From NCBI GenBank assembly GCA_002388005.1, contig DGLO01000047.1, positions 14,296-78,295 of the forward strand: DNA of 64,000 bases, written 5' to 3'. Both the position numbers and the translations under genes were made by a program. Shown in pieces: positions 25,692 through 34,749 of the stretch; the first letter of the stretch is position 1, and each line of letters begins with the position of its first letter. Source of the DNA: Candidatus Neomicrothrix sp. UBA4542. GTDB taxonomy: Bacteria > Actinomycetota > Acidimicrobiia > Acidimicrobiales > Poriferisodalaceae. The notes beneath the pieces are model-generated. The model made no database searches, was not told the origin of the DNA, and worked only from the letters and a program-made list of their open reading frames with translations.

Positions 25692-26879
25692 CTACACCAC
25701 GCCACGTTCGTGGAGGGCTCTGATCTCGTCGGCGTCGAGATCGAGAAATTCTCCGTAGACGCTTTCGTTGTCTTCGCCAATGGCACGGAATAGGTCTAAG
25801 TCGCGAAGTGATGAGCCATGAAACCGAAGAGGGCTGTGAGGGAGTGGTATCTCCCCGAGGGTTGGATGCACAACCCATTGCAGAAATTGCCGTTCAATAA
25901 GATGCTCATCATTGACTACTTCGTCCACGCCCCGCACCACGGCGATCGGTACGCCGGCCGCTCCGAACAGCGAAGTGACGTCTTCTCGCGACCTTTGACG
26001 AGTCCACTCTTCAACTAGTTCGTCGACAGCGCCCATGTGTTTGGCACGGTCCGTGTTATGGCGAAACCGTGGATCCTCGAACAGGTCTGTTCTGCCGATG
26101 ACCTCCAGAACGGAGCGCCAGTGACGGTTGGTGACAGAAATCAAGGCGACGTGCCCGTCAGAACATTGGTATACGTCGTAAGGAGCGACGCCCATAGCGG
26201 CGTGCTTGTTGCCAGTGCGGGGAGCGGACCCGGTTTGGTGCCATGACAGCATGTTTGAACAAAGCGTGTGGTACGTCGCCTCGGCCATCGATGTTTCAAC
26301 TAACCGACCTTTACCTGTTCGTTCGACGTCAAACAGGGCGCTGACTATCGCCCCATAGAGGTGAGCGCCGCCCAAGAAATCTATGAATGCAACCCCAGCC
26401 TTAACAGGTGGTTGTTCGGGGTAACCGGTCACGCTCATAGGTCCCATATGAGCTTGCACCGTTATATCCATCGCAGTTTGTGCCGAATCAGGACCGCTCA
26501 ACCCGAATCCCGATGCGTGCGCGAAAACCAGCTTTGGGTTGACGTTCCAGAGAGACTGGGCGTCAATCTTCAACTTTTCAGGGACGCCCGGGGCGTAATT
26601 GACGAGAACCACATCAGCGCTCGTCGCTAAGCCAAGAAACATTTCGTGTCCCTCAATGGACTTCAGATCGAGCGTGACAGCTTCTTTACAAGAATTCAGG
26701 GCTGCGTAAGGCAGGGAGTCGCCCCTTGCCCTAAGCGGTTCCCCCCGGGTCTGTTCGATTTTGATAACACGAGCCCCTGCCATTGCGAGAAGAAAGCCCG
26801 CATACGGGCCCTGATAAATCTGTCCCAGATCAAGGACCGTGACTCCGTGGAGAGGAAGGGCACGATTGTCGTTAGTCAC
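25692..26879 (-). CDS. CaiB/BaiF family CoA-transferase (class III)
   Basis: Transfers CoA between carboxylic acids. The N-terminal part VLDLGQIYQGPYAGFLLAMAGARVIKIEQT is the class III signature; VAFIDFLGGAHLYGAIVSAL contains the catalytic Asp, preceded by a TGYPEQPPVKAG segment. The C-terminal lobe has GVPIAVVRGVDEVVNDEHL. At 395 aa it is full length. It overlaps the upstream acyl-CoA dehydrogenase by 4 nt, so the two are translationally coupled and probably act in sequence on one CoA-activated acid. Confidence 0.93.
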   Translation of the reverse strand: MTNDNRALPLHGVTVLDLGQIYQGPYAGFLLAMAGARVIKIEQTRGEPLRARGDSLPYAALNSCKEAVTLDLKSIEGHEMFLGLATSADVVLVNYAPGVPEKLKIDAQSLWNVNPKLVFAHASGFGLSGPDSAQTAMDITVQAHMGPMSVTGYPEQPPVKAGVAFIDFLGGAHLYGAIVSALFDVERTGKGRLVETSMAEATYHTLCSNMLSWHQTGSAPRTGNKHAAMGVAPYDVYQCSDGHVALISVTNRHWRSVLEVIGRTDLFEDPRFRHNTDRAKHMGAVDELVEEWTRQRSREDVTSLFGAAGVPIAVVRGVDEVVNDEHLIERQFLQWVVHPTLGEIPLPHSPLRFHGSSLRDLDLFRAIGEDNESVYGEFLDLDADEIRALHERGVV

Positions 26880-28042
26880 TTGAAGCTTCCGCCCAGGATG
26901 TCGCGGGCCATGATCAGTCGTTGAACTTCGCTAGGGCCTTCACCGACTCGTCGGATCCGCAGCTCGCGGTACCAACGTTCAAGAGGTAAATCCTTGGTAA
27001 CTCCGACCCCACCGTGGATTTGAATACACCTATCGACAACTCGACTGCTCGCCTCGGTCGCAACCAGCTTTGCCATAGCTGCCTCGGTCCGGAAACGGTC
27101 CCCGCTATCGGCTTTCTGCGCAGCCTCCAAGACGCAATACCTGGCGTGACGAATATCGATCTCGTTGTCGACGATCATCCACTGAATCGCTTGCTTTTCA
27201 GCTAACAGTGAGCCAAAAGTTTCACGACTTTTGGCCCAATCGATAGCCATTTCTTGAGCACGAATAGCGGGACCGATACAACCGGCGGCGTACGGAATTC
27301 GCTGCCGACTCAGACGATCATTTGCAATAGCGAAGCCCCCGTTCACTTCCCCAAGAATATTTTCTTGCGGAACCCGCATCTCGTCGAACTGTAATTCGGT
27401 CGCGTAATGGGTCGCGCGCAACGTGTGAACCACGCGGCGAACGTGGAACCCCGGAGTGTCTGTATCAACAATGAACGCAGTCACCCCGTTACGTCCTGGA
27501 TCATCGGAAGTGCGAGCGAAAACCAGCGCATAATCAGCCTTGTCAGCTCCAGAGATATAAAGTTTCGAGCCGTTAAGGACCCACTCATCGCCGTCCTGAA
27601 ATCCGCGTGTCTGAATGGCTCGCGCCGGATCAGAGCCTCCAGACGGTTCAGTTAGGGCAAAACAGCCCTTTTTCTCCCCCCTCAAGGTTGGATAAAGCCA
27701 CTGTTCTTTTTGAGTATCGGTGGCCTCATAGAGCTGAGCAAGCCCCGCCCCGCCGAAAACTCCATAACACGGGTTATACAAACCGGCCCGGTGTTGAGAC
27801 ATTTCGATAGCCATCAGGGCGCGTGTCGTGGTATTGAGACCCGGGCCTCCGTATTCCTCGGGAATGTCAAGTCCGTAAAAACCCATCGACTGAGTCATAG
27901 CCACAAGTCGGTCCTGATCTTCGACAGCTAAAGAACCAGCGTCAGGGTCGAGTTCTTCCTCCAACGGGACGATTTCGCTTTGGACAAACCGTCTCGTCGT
28001 ATCGACGATCATCTGTTGTTCTTCGGTAAGGGTGAAATCCAT
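26876..28042 (-). CDS. Acyl-CoA dehydrogenase
   Basis: A 388-aa flavoenzyme. MDFTLTEEQQMIVDTTRRFVQSEIVPLEEEL is the standard helical N-terminus; CFALTEPSGGSDPARAIQTRG is the flavin motif, and IQIHGGVGVTKDLPLERWYRELRIRRVGEGPSEVQRL provides the C-terminal FAD contacts and the Glu (GEGPSEV) at the base position of medium-chain enzymes. Unlike the gene at 2773-4035 it keeps that residue. It is coupled by a 4-nt overlap to the downstream CoA-transferase. The carnitine (CaiA-like) or succinyl-CoA branch are possible comparisons; substrate unknown. Confidence 0.92.
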   Translation of the reverse strand: MDFTLTEEQQMIVDTTRRFVQSEIVPLEEELDPDAGSLAVEDQDRLVAMTQSMGFYGLDIPEEYGGPGLNTTTRALMAIEMSQHRAGLYNPCYGVFGGAGLAQLYEATDTQKEQWLYPTLRGEKKGCFALTEPSGGSDPARAIQTRGFQDGDEWVLNGSKLYISGADKADYALVFARTSDDPGRNGVTAFIVDTDTPGFHVRRVVHTLRATHYATELQFDEMRVPQENILGEVNGGFAIANDRLSRQRIPYAAGCIGPAIRAQEMAIDWAKSRETFGSLLAEKQAIQWMIVDNEIDIRHARYCVLEAAQKADSGDRFRTEAAMAKLVATEASSRVVDRCIQIHGGVGVTKDLPLERWYRELRIRRVGEGPSEVQRLIMARDILGGSFK

Positions 28043-28051
28043 ATCGGTTTC

Positions 28052-28387
28052 TCAGTTCGGGGATAGTCGGCCGACTCGACCCTCTTCGTCTCTTTGATGG
28101 TCAGGTAGCTGTCCGTGGTCGTGAAGGTGCAGCATCAAGAGTTCGTCCCAGCGGCTGCGATAGTTAGAAGTGAATTCGTATCGAAAGTGGGTCGCTTCGG
28201 TCCCGTGGAACTCGATTTCTTGCTCTAGAGCGCTCCGCAAACCGAAAGGATGTTTGGCTCCGGCGTAACCGACTGAGAGGACGTTCCCGCCATCATCGGC
28301 GATCTGATACACCCCCAACTGGGCCGGTAGAGCAGCGATGGTTAAAGGATCGAGGCTCTCCCAAGGTTTGCTGAGGCGTATACCCAT
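28052..28387 (-). CDS. GIY-YIG-like small protein
   Basis: A 111-aa protein. LGVYQIADDGGNVLSVGYAGAKHPFGLRSALEQEIEF fits the GIY-(10-11 residues)-YIG layout in degenerate form (GVY ... SVG), with an Arg in FGLRSAL and a Glu in DELLMLHL where the nuclease family has its metal ligand. The usual YIG is altered to SVG, so activity is uncertain. It sits between the acyl-CoA dehydrogenase and the amidohydrolase, starting at ATG 28387, two bases from the amidohydrolase stop. I treat the family assignment as tentative. Confidence 0.5.
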   Translation of the reverse strand: MGIRLSKPWESLDPLTIAALPAQLGVYQIADDGGNVLSVGYAGAKHPFGLRSALEQEIEFHGTEATHFRYEFTSNYRSRWDELLMLHLHDHGQLPDHQRDEEGRVGRLSPN

Positions 28388-28388
28388 A

Positions 28389-29570
28389 TCAACCCTGCGC
28401 GCTCACTAGTTTCGACACGCTCTGACCCATCAGATCTTCAAAGTTGAATCGAAAAAACCGGTCCTGCGTTTCACCTGAAAGAGTTCCGACTTCGGTGTCG
28501 AAACGGCGCAGAGGGTTTCGTCCTCCTTCAACATGTGGGAAATCCGAACTGAACATACAGATTTCCTCGCCGGTGTTTTCAATGATCCACTTGGTCGGCT
28601 CAGTGGGAAAAGGTGTGACTCTGACTTGTCGTCGGACATAATCGGAAGGCCGAAGACTGAGCGTTTGCAGACGTTGCTCATGTCGTTCAAAAGCATCGAA
28701 CGCTGCTTCAAGTTGGCGCATGAACGAAGGTAACCACGCCGCACCAAGTTCGATGACACCGAGCTTTAGCTCAGGAAACCGCTCCAGCACGCCATCGAAC
28801 ACCAGCATCGATAACGCCTGAATTGGTGCAGAAGAAATCGCCATATAGGACACCGATCGGAAGTTTTCGCTACCGCCGTGAAAATCTGGTTCGGGTGGCA
28901 ACCCGTTGTTGCGGTGCTGGGGCGGCATCACAAGCTCTGGCGTCGCGACATGCATGACCACTGGTATGCCTGCCTCCTGCGCCTGTGCCCAGACATCATC
29001 GAACGCGACGTGACTGTGAGCGTGATCTTTGGGCATACGGTTCGGTATTAAAAGAGCGGACGCCCCGGCCTCAAGCGCCTCTGTGGCGCACGGGGCCGCT
29101 CGATCAAGATCCTGCAAAGGGATATAAGCAACTGGAAGAAGGCGAGGATCATTTCCGCAGAAGGCTATTTGTGCTCGGTTTGCCGCAGACGCTGTCTCGT
29201 AAGTAAGACTCGGCGGCGCCTCGTGCTCCATGGCCTCAAGGATTGTGTTCGGCATAGTCGGGAATACAAGTTGGGTAGCGAAGCCCATGTAATCCAGGGC
29301 CTCACTGCGATCGATGGGATCCCATGCCCCATGAGCGCGATAATTTTTCCGGAGCATGATTTCTGTTTCAGCGGCCGCCCGAAACTCAGGGTCCGTGTGA
29401 AGTGTTCGACACTCACCGATCTCTTTAAAAATTGGCGTTTGTTCACTAATTGAGAAATTTGCGTGCACGAATTTCTGAACTTCGAAAGACGCGAATTCGT
29501 CAAGCCATTCGGGTGGCTCCATGGTATGGGCGTCGGCATCATGGATAACTCGGTCCTCAACGTATGGCAT
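28389..29570 (-). CDS. Amidohydrolase family protein (ACMSD-like)
   Basis: A 393-aa metal-dependent hydrolase or decarboxylase. VIHDADAHTMEPPEWL holds the D-x-x-H pattern at the start of amidohydrolase_2 barrels; MHVATPEL carries the next His and MFSSDFPHVEGGRNP the Asp with the His typical of this group. ATG 29570 is chosen because GAGGGAGAA lies just before it; the longer frame (ATG 29696) runs back over the end of dapD. The substrate may be an aromatic or CoA-linked acid given the surrounding CoA genes, but nothing in the sequence fixes it. Confidence 0.88.
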   Translation of the reverse strand: MPYVEDRVIHDADAHTMEPPEWLDEFASFEVQKFVHANFSISEQTPIFKEIGECRTLHTDPEFRAAAETEIMLRKNYRAHGAWDPIDRSEALDYMGFATQLVFPTMPNTILEAMEHEAPPSLTYETASAANRAQIAFCGNDPRLLPVAYIPLQDLDRAAPCATEALEAGASALLIPNRMPKDHAHSHVAFDDVWAQAQEAGIPVVMHVATPELVMPPQHRNNGLPPEPDFHGGSENFRSVSYMAISSAPIQALSMLVFDGVLERFPELKLGVIELGAAWLPSFMRQLEAAFDAFERHEQRLQTLSLRPSDYVRRQVRVTPFPTEPTKWIIENTGEEICMFSSDFPHVEGGRNPLRRFDTEVGTLSGETQDRFFRFNFEDLMGQSVSKLVSAQG

Positions 29571-29631
29571 TTCTCCCTCTCCAAACGCAGTGCACGAAGC
29601 GTAGTGGTGCCGGATAGCCACGCGCCGGTAG

Positions 29632-30528
29632 CTAGTTGTCATGCAGTGCTTCGTTAATGCCTTCCCATTTGGTTGGATCCAAAACCCGCATTTCAATCGC
29701 GCCCGAGGTGCTGTTGCGAATCAATAGCATTCCCGACCTACCAGAAAGATCTTTGCCTTTGACGACAGAGCCATCGGGAAGAGTCACATGACTACCAGCT
29801 GTCACGTAGCAGCCGGCTTCTACCGTGCAGCTGTCGCCCAGAGATATCCCGATACCTGAATTTGCCCCCAACAGGCAGTTCTCACCGACGACGATGGTTT
29901 CCTTACCGCCGCCGGACAGAGTGCCCATAATGGACGCGCTTCCCCCAAGGTCGCTATTCGCTCCGACCACCACGCCGGCGCTAATCCGACCTTCGACCAT
30001 TGAAGGGCCCAAAGTGCCCGCATTGAAGTTGCAGAAGCCCTCATGCATCACTGTGGTCCCATCGGCTAGATGCGCTCCAAGCCTCACCCGGTCGGCATCA
30101 GCGATTCGTACCCCCGATGGGATCACGTAATCGGTCATTCGGGGGAATTTGTCCACAGAAGTCACAGAGATGTTGACGCCCATGGACGCCGCGCCGGTCC
30201 GAAGGTCGTCCACTCGTTCGGGAAGAACGGGCCCAGCGTTGGTCCAAGCACAATTGGTCATCAAACCGAAAATGCCATCAAGATTCGCCCCGTGTGGGCG
30301 GATTTCACGGCGACTCAAGAGATGGAGACGTAGGTAAGCGTCGGCTAGATCGACCGCTGGTGCGCTCAGATCTTCTATCGCTGTTTCTGTCAACTCACCT
30401 TGAATAATTCCAAGTTGTTCGGCCAGGCAGGATCTTGCTGGGTTGATGTTTTCCTCGGGATACCAGACATCAAGTCGCGTCCCTGTCTCAACATCTACGT
30501 AGCTGTGGCCAGTGGCAATAAAGCTCAT
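29632..30528 (-). CDS. dapD: Tetrahydrodipicolinate N-succinyltransferase
   Basis: DapD succinylates tetrahydrodipicolinate in the lysine/diaminopimelate pathway that feeds peptidoglycan. The actinobacterial-type protein has an N-terminal domain and then a left-handed beta-helix: hexapeptide-like turns such as VRLGAHLADGTTV, GTLGPSMVEGRIS and VVVGANSDLGGSASIMGTLSGG are clear. FCNFNAGTLGPSMVEGRISAGVVVG is a strong family marker. ATG 30528 (MSFIATGHSYVDV) gives the normal 298-aa length; ATG 30621 adds a leaderless extension. It is divergent from the nitronate monooxygenase gene. Confidence 0.95.
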   Translation of the reverse strand: MSFIATGHSYVDVETGTRLDVWYPEENINPARSCLAEQLGIIQGELTETAIEDLSAPAVDLADAYLRLHLLSRREIRPHGANLDGIFGLMTNCAWTNAGPVLPERVDDLRTGAASMGVNISVTSVDKFPRMTDYVIPSGVRIADADRVRLGAHLADGTTVMHEGFCNFNAGTLGPSMVEGRISAGVVVGANSDLGGSASIMGTLSGGGKETIVVGENCLLGANSGIGISLGDSCTVEAGCYVTAGSHVTLPDGSVVKGKDLSGRSGMLLIRNSTSGAIEMRVLDPTKWEGINEALHDN

Positions 30529-30693
30529 GACTGTATTTTGCAACGCGCAGGGCCGATACCCAAGCCGGTTTTCGCGAAGTTGCCGAATTCGCCCTATTTG
30601 AAAGGGCTTGCAACAGATCATTAATCAGTGATCGGGGATCTGTTGGACCTTTCTAGTGGCCATGACTGCTGTCGACGGCCTAGGTTCTCGGCT

Positions 30694-31839
30694 ATGAAGA
30701 CTCCAGTCTGCGAAATGCTTGGCGTGGATGTGCCTATCCTCGCGTTTACTCACTGCCGCGACGTGGTCGCTGCTGTCACGAAAGCAGGTGGCTTCGGCGT
30801 GCTTGGCGCCGCGGGGCACACCCCAGAGCAACTTGATATCGATTTGCAATGGATCCGTGAAGAGGTAGGCGACAAACCGTTCGGCGTCGACATCATCGTT
30901 CCCGCGAAATATGAGGGCTCGGCGGAGGGTGGAAAATCTTTAAGTGACTTGAACGAAATGATTCCCCAAGGTCACAGAGATTTCGTCGACGACATGATGG
31001 AACGGTATGCGGTTCCCCCGTTGCCGAAGGATGACGGTCGAGAAGGTCGCGGAGGGTTACCCGTTGACTCAGAACCGCCAATGACTTACGCCCAAGCGGT
31101 GCCCCTCATGGACGTAGCATTTTCACATCCAATCAAGCTCATCGTGAACGCTTTGGGGCCACCCCCGCCGGATATGATCGAGCGGGCGCACGCCAACGAC
31201 GTGTTAGTCGGCGCGTTGGCTGGAAAGAAGTCGCACGCTGTGCGACACGTTGCCGCCGGTGTCGACATCATTATTGCGCAAGGTCATGAAGCTGGCGGAC
31301 ACACCGGAGACATCGGCACAATGGTTTTGGTTCCTGAAATCGTTGACGCTGTAGCGCCGACCCCAGTGCTTGCCGCTGGTGGAATTGGAAGCGGGCGACA
31401 AGTGGCGGCTTCCATTGCTTTGGGCGCGCAAGGTGTTTGGTGCGGTTCGGTATGGCTCACCACCCAGGAAGCCGAAACTCATCCAGTTGTCAAAGAGAAA
31501 TTCTTGACGGCGACCTCCTCAGACACGTTGCGTTCTAGATCACGCACCGGTAAACCGGCCCGCCAACTCCGTTCAGCTTGGACAGACGAGTGGGAGGGAG
31601 ATACTTCGCCGGGCACCTTGCCTATGCCCCTCCAACCGATGTTGATTGCTCATGCGAGCCGGAGAGTAGATCGCGCAGCAACGAATCCTGAGAATCGAGG
31701 GGCGGTGGAACTCGCGAACTATTTTGTTGGTCAAATAGTGGGATCAATGAATGAATCAATTTCGGCAACCCGCGTAGTCGAGGACATGATTACCGAATAT
31801 CTCGACGTAATGGATCGCTTCGAGCAACTCAACACATGA
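30694..31839 (+). CDS. Nitronate monooxygenase family protein
   Basis: FMN-dependent TIM-barrel enzyme. MKTPVCEMLGVDVPILAFTHCRDVVAAVTKAGGFGVLGA begins the barrel, IIAQGHEAGGHTGDIGTMVLVPEIVDAV holds the His and the flavin loop, and VLAAGGIGSGRQVAASIALGAQGVWCG the phosphate-binding end. It also has an insertion around DDGREGRGGLPVDSEPP. Members oxidise nitronates or act as 2-nitropropane dioxygenase-like enoyl reductases. ATG 30694 was chosen over ATG 30628. An SDR follows 58 nt downstream. Confidence 0.9.
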   Translation: MKTPVCEMLGVDVPILAFTHCRDVVAAVTKAGGFGVLGAAGHTPEQLDIDLQWIREEVGDKPFGVDIIVPAKYEGSAEGGKSLSDLNEMIPQGHRDFVDDMMERYAVPPLPKDDGREGRGGLPVDSEPPMTYAQAVPLMDVAFSHPIKLIVNALGPPPPDMIERAHANDVLVGALAGKKSHAVRHVAAGVDIIIAQGHEAGGHTGDIGTMVLVPEIVDAVAPTPVLAAGGIGSGRQVAASIALGAQGVWCGSVWLTTQEAETHPVVKEKFLTATSSDTLRSRSRTGKPARQLRSAWTDEWEGDTSPGTLPMPLQPMLIAHASRRVDRAATNPENRGAVELANYFVGQIVGSMNESISATRVVEDMITEYLDVMDRFEQLNT

Positions 31840-31897
31840 GTCATCCATGAAACGCATGCGAGCCTAAGTTCAAAGACACGGAAGGTTAGGGGATCAT

Positions 31898-32770
31898 ATG
31901 GAGACGATGACCGGACGCGTTGCAGTAGTAACCGGTGCAGCGTCAGGCATAGGCAAGGCATTAGCGATGGCGTTTGCAAACGAGGGCGCGAAGGTCGTTC
32001 TCGCGGACGTTGAAGAAGAAGCGCTTGAATCGGCAAGAACAGAAGTAAGTGCGCTCCAAGTTCCTACCCTCGCGGTGAAAACAGATGTCACCGATTCCGA
32101 CTCAGTTGCCGCCTTATGCGCCGCGACGCTTGAGACATTCGGAGGCGTCAACATTCTTTGCAACAACGCGGGAGTAGGAGGAGGTGGCCTCGTTAAAAAT
32201 CAACAACTAGTGGACTGGAAATGGGTCATTGACGTTTCCCTATGGGGAGTCATCCACGGCGTCCATCACTTCCTGCCTCACCTCATTGAGGCCGAAGAGA
32301 GTCATCTGATGAGTACTGCGTCGGTAGCGGGTCTAATGGCCGTCCCGGGTCTTGCTCCCTACAACGCCGCGAAGTTTGGAGTTGTAGCCATCATGGAAAC
32401 CTTGCATCACGAAATGGCTCGTGACCCAGAGGCCGATGTCGGTGTTTCCGTGCTTTGCCCCGGCGTGGTCCGAACGAACATCGCGACCGCGCAAAGGAAC
32501 CGCCCGACCCATCTGCAACGTGAGCGAGCCAAACCGGTAAGCGATAAAGCTCAAGTCCCCGACGAAGCTCGTCAACGAAATGCTGCCATTGCCGCAGCCC
32601 TAGAAAAAGGAATGGACCCCAGTAACGTTGCGTCGCAGGTGGTGGACGCCATGTACCAACAAAGATTTTGGGTGCTGAGTCATCCGGAATTACTCGCTGA
32701 AGTAGGTCACCGCAACAGACAACTCGCGAATCTAGAGAATCCAACTTTAGTATCGAGTTTCACTGACTAA
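31898..32770 (+). CDS. Short-chain dehydrogenase/reductase
   Basis: NAD(P)-dependent oxidoreductase of the classical SDR type. TGAASGIG is the nucleotide loop, NNAGVGGGG the NNAG motif, and STASVAGLMAVPGLAPYNAAK carries the Ser-Tyr-Lys triad. The 290-aa length and PGVVRTNIATAQRN C-terminal loop are typical. GGTTAGGGG precedes the ATG. Together with the nitronate monooxygenase upstream it may belong to one transcript; substrate unknown. Confidence 0.93.
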   Translation: METMTGRVAVVTGAASGIGKALAMAFANEGAKVVLADVEEEALESARTEVSALQVPTLAVKTDVTDSDSVAALCAATLETFGGVNILCNNAGVGGGGLVKNQQLVDWKWVIDVSLWGVIHGVHHFLPHLIEAEESHLMSTASVAGLMAVPGLAPYNAAKFGVVAIMETLHHEMARDPEADVGVSVLCPGVVRTNIATAQRNRPTHLQRERAKPVSDKAQVPDEARQRNAAIAAALEKGMDPSNVASQVVDAMYQQRFWVLSHPELLAEVGHRNRQLANLENPTLVSSFTD

Positions 32771-32784
32771 CCCGAAGCTATGAG

Positions 32785-33573
32785 CTACATGGTGAAGCGT
32801 AGGTTCCTCGCGGCGTGCGCGCCGAGTTCCTCATCGCCCGACCAACTGATCTGACCGCCCGCTATGGGGATCTCAGGGTCGATCCGTCCACATGCCTGGT
32901 TCATGAACGCCATCGAATCACAGTGAAGCGTTAGCGTCGGGTGATCTAAAGCGTCGGTTTCTGTGGCTCGGCCATCAACGACAACGTAGATATCGCGATC
33001 CACCGCCCCGGTGATGTCGAAGTGAATTGACTGTCCTTCCGTCAATCCAATTTTCTTGCCCACTATGTACCCAATTGACAAATGGACCTCGTTTAACGCC
33101 ATCTCCGCCGCCGGGCCTCCGTTGTCGATTTCCAAGCTAAGGGGAGTTCGGCAATCGCGTTCGTGCATCCAGAAATCGAACTCACGAATCGCCATAAAGC
33201 GACCATAGGTAGAAGGGCCGACCGGAGTCATGCTCTCAGTCTGGAAGTCTTCGTCAGTAGTTTCAGCCAGGTTTGCCCGTCTAACGTCGAATGTCCTCTG
33301 CATATGAGCGACTAGATCACCCCCCGACATTTTCATCGCTGCACCGAAATGTTCCTCACCATCCTGAAATGGTGGAGGAGTGTCCAGCCCGGTTGGCACC
33401 CAGTTGGATAAAACTTGCTCGACCGCCACCATGTGAGCGGCGACGCCTTTGATATTCCATGCGGGACATAACGACTGGGTCTCCCATTGTTGGTCGGTAA
33501 TATTGCTCAAAAAGTCCACGACGCTGTTCCAACATGCGTCAAGGTTGTTGATGGTGAGTTCGCGTTGGCCCAT
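32785..33573 (-). CDS. TIGR03083/maleylpyruvate isomerase-like (DinB-2) protein
   Basis: A 262-aa four-helix DinB-2-type protein, a family that in actinobacteria includes mycothiol-dependent maleylpyruvate isomerase. SLCPAWNIKGVAAHMVAVEQV carries the first metal-site His, and FMAIREFDFWMHERDCRTPL the further His/Asp ligands in HxxD order. The C-terminal half has SCP2-like beta strands (HFDITGAVDRDIYVVVDG). The family is consistent with the mca gene in the same genome. The actual reaction is unknown. Confidence 0.85.
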   Translation of the reverse strand: MGQRELTINNLDACWNSVVDFLSNITDQQWETQSLCPAWNIKGVAAHMVAVEQVLSNWVPTGLDTPPPFQDGEEHFGAAMKMSGGDLVAHMQRTFDVRRANLAETTDEDFQTESMTPVGPSTYGRFMAIREFDFWMHERDCRTPLSLEIDNGGPAAEMALNEVHLSIGYIVGKKIGLTEGQSIHFDITGAVDRDIYVVVDGRATETDALDHPTLTLHCDSMAFMNQACGRIDPEIPIAGGQISWSGDEELGAHAARNLRFTM

Positions 33574-33699
33574 GGCTCCACCGTAGCGGTGATCACTTCT
33601 ACAACGGGAGTTGGCGTGTCATGCTTTGTTGAATTAGGTAAAGACTGCGAAAGCGGGCACAAATGAACACTCCAAAAACCGACAGCTTGGAGGAAGCAG

Positions 33700-34749
33700 T
33701 TGAACTCCCCTGACTTAACCCTGGTGGGAGCCTACGGCTCGCCATACTCCCGAAAAATGCGGGCGATACTCCGATACCGTCGGATCGCATACAGGTGGGT
33801 AGTGCGAAACTCTGAACAAGATCAAGGCCTTCCCCAACCCTCAGTCGCGATTATCCCGGTATTAGCGTTTCATAAAGAAGATGGTGGGTACTCCGAGGCC
33901 ATGGTCGACTCATCTCCGCAGATAATGCGATTAGAAGATGAGTACCAAGATCGGAGCTTGTTGCCGAGTGATCCGGTAGTCGCGTTTCTAGATCACCTGA
34001 TCGAGGACTATGGCGACGAATGGGTCACCAAGATGATGTACCACTACCGATGGCACCATTTATATCCTGAAGCGATCGAAAAAGCGGGCAACATGCTGCC
34101 GCTTATGGCCAACAACCAGATGGATCCTGAGCAGCACCTTCAGATGAAGGATTTCATCACCCGAAGACAGACGAATCGAACAGCTTTGGTGGGATCAACT
34201 GAGGAGAATCGCCCGGTAATCGAAGAAAGCTTTCTTCGACTATTGGCGGTCATGGAAAACCATTTGACTCATCACCAGTTTCTTCTCGGACATCGTCCAG
34301 GTCGCGGTGACTTTGGCATATTCGGACAGTTCACCCAACTGTGTTTTTGGGAGCCCGATTCGGCACAAATAGCCGCCCGACAAAGCCCGCGGAGCATCAT
34401 ATGGGTTTATCAAGTCGATGATCTGTCATCACTTGACGTTGCGGGAAACCAGGGATGGTTCACGCGCGAGGACTTGCCGGCGACGCTAAGTGACCTTCTC
34501 CACGAGATAGGACAAACCTACGCTCCCTTCATGGTCGCCAACCACGATGCTCTGGCGTCGGGCGCTGAAAAGGTTGTTTGTTCGATCCGAGGGGCCAACT
34601 ATCAGCAAGCCCCATTTCGATATCAGAGCAAATGCTTGACCTGGCTGCGCGAGGCGTTCGCCAACCTTTCTCCCGATGATCAAGAATCCGTGAGGCAACT
34701 GATAGATGGAACTGGTTGTGAAGTCCTGGTCGCCCAACCGGGTGATTAA
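33700..34749 (+). CDS. Glutathione S-transferase-like protein, extended
   Basis: The N-terminus has a thioredoxin-like fold: LTLVGAYGSPYSRKMRAILRYRRIAYRWVVRN fits a GST entry, with Ser/Tyr near SPYS as the thiol site. A helical C-terminal domain follows (residues ~95-220, LIEDYGDEW...HHLYPEAIEK), then a further ~120 residues (SIIWVYQVDDLSSLDVAGN to the end), making it about 349 aa against ~210 for GSTs. GGAGG (33689-33693) lies 6 nt before TTG 33700. A GST in a mycothiol-using actinobacterium is unexpected, so the thiol may not be glutathione. Confidence 0.75.
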   Translation: MNSPDLTLVGAYGSPYSRKMRAILRYRRIAYRWVVRNSEQDQGLPQPSVAIIPVLAFHKEDGGYSEAMVDSSPQIMRLEDEYQDRSLLPSDPVVAFLDHLIEDYGDEWVTKMMYHYRWHHLYPEAIEKAGNMLPLMANNQMDPEQHLQMKDFITRRQTNRTALVGSTEENRPVIEESFLRLLAVMENHLTHHQFLLGHRPGRGDFGIFGQFTQLCFWEPDSAQIAARQSPRSIIWVYQVDDLSSLDVAGNQGWFTREDLPATLSDLLHEIGQTYAPFMVANHDALASGAEKVVCSIRGANYQQAPFRYQSKCLTWLREAFANLSPDDQESVRQLIDGTGCEVLVAQPGD

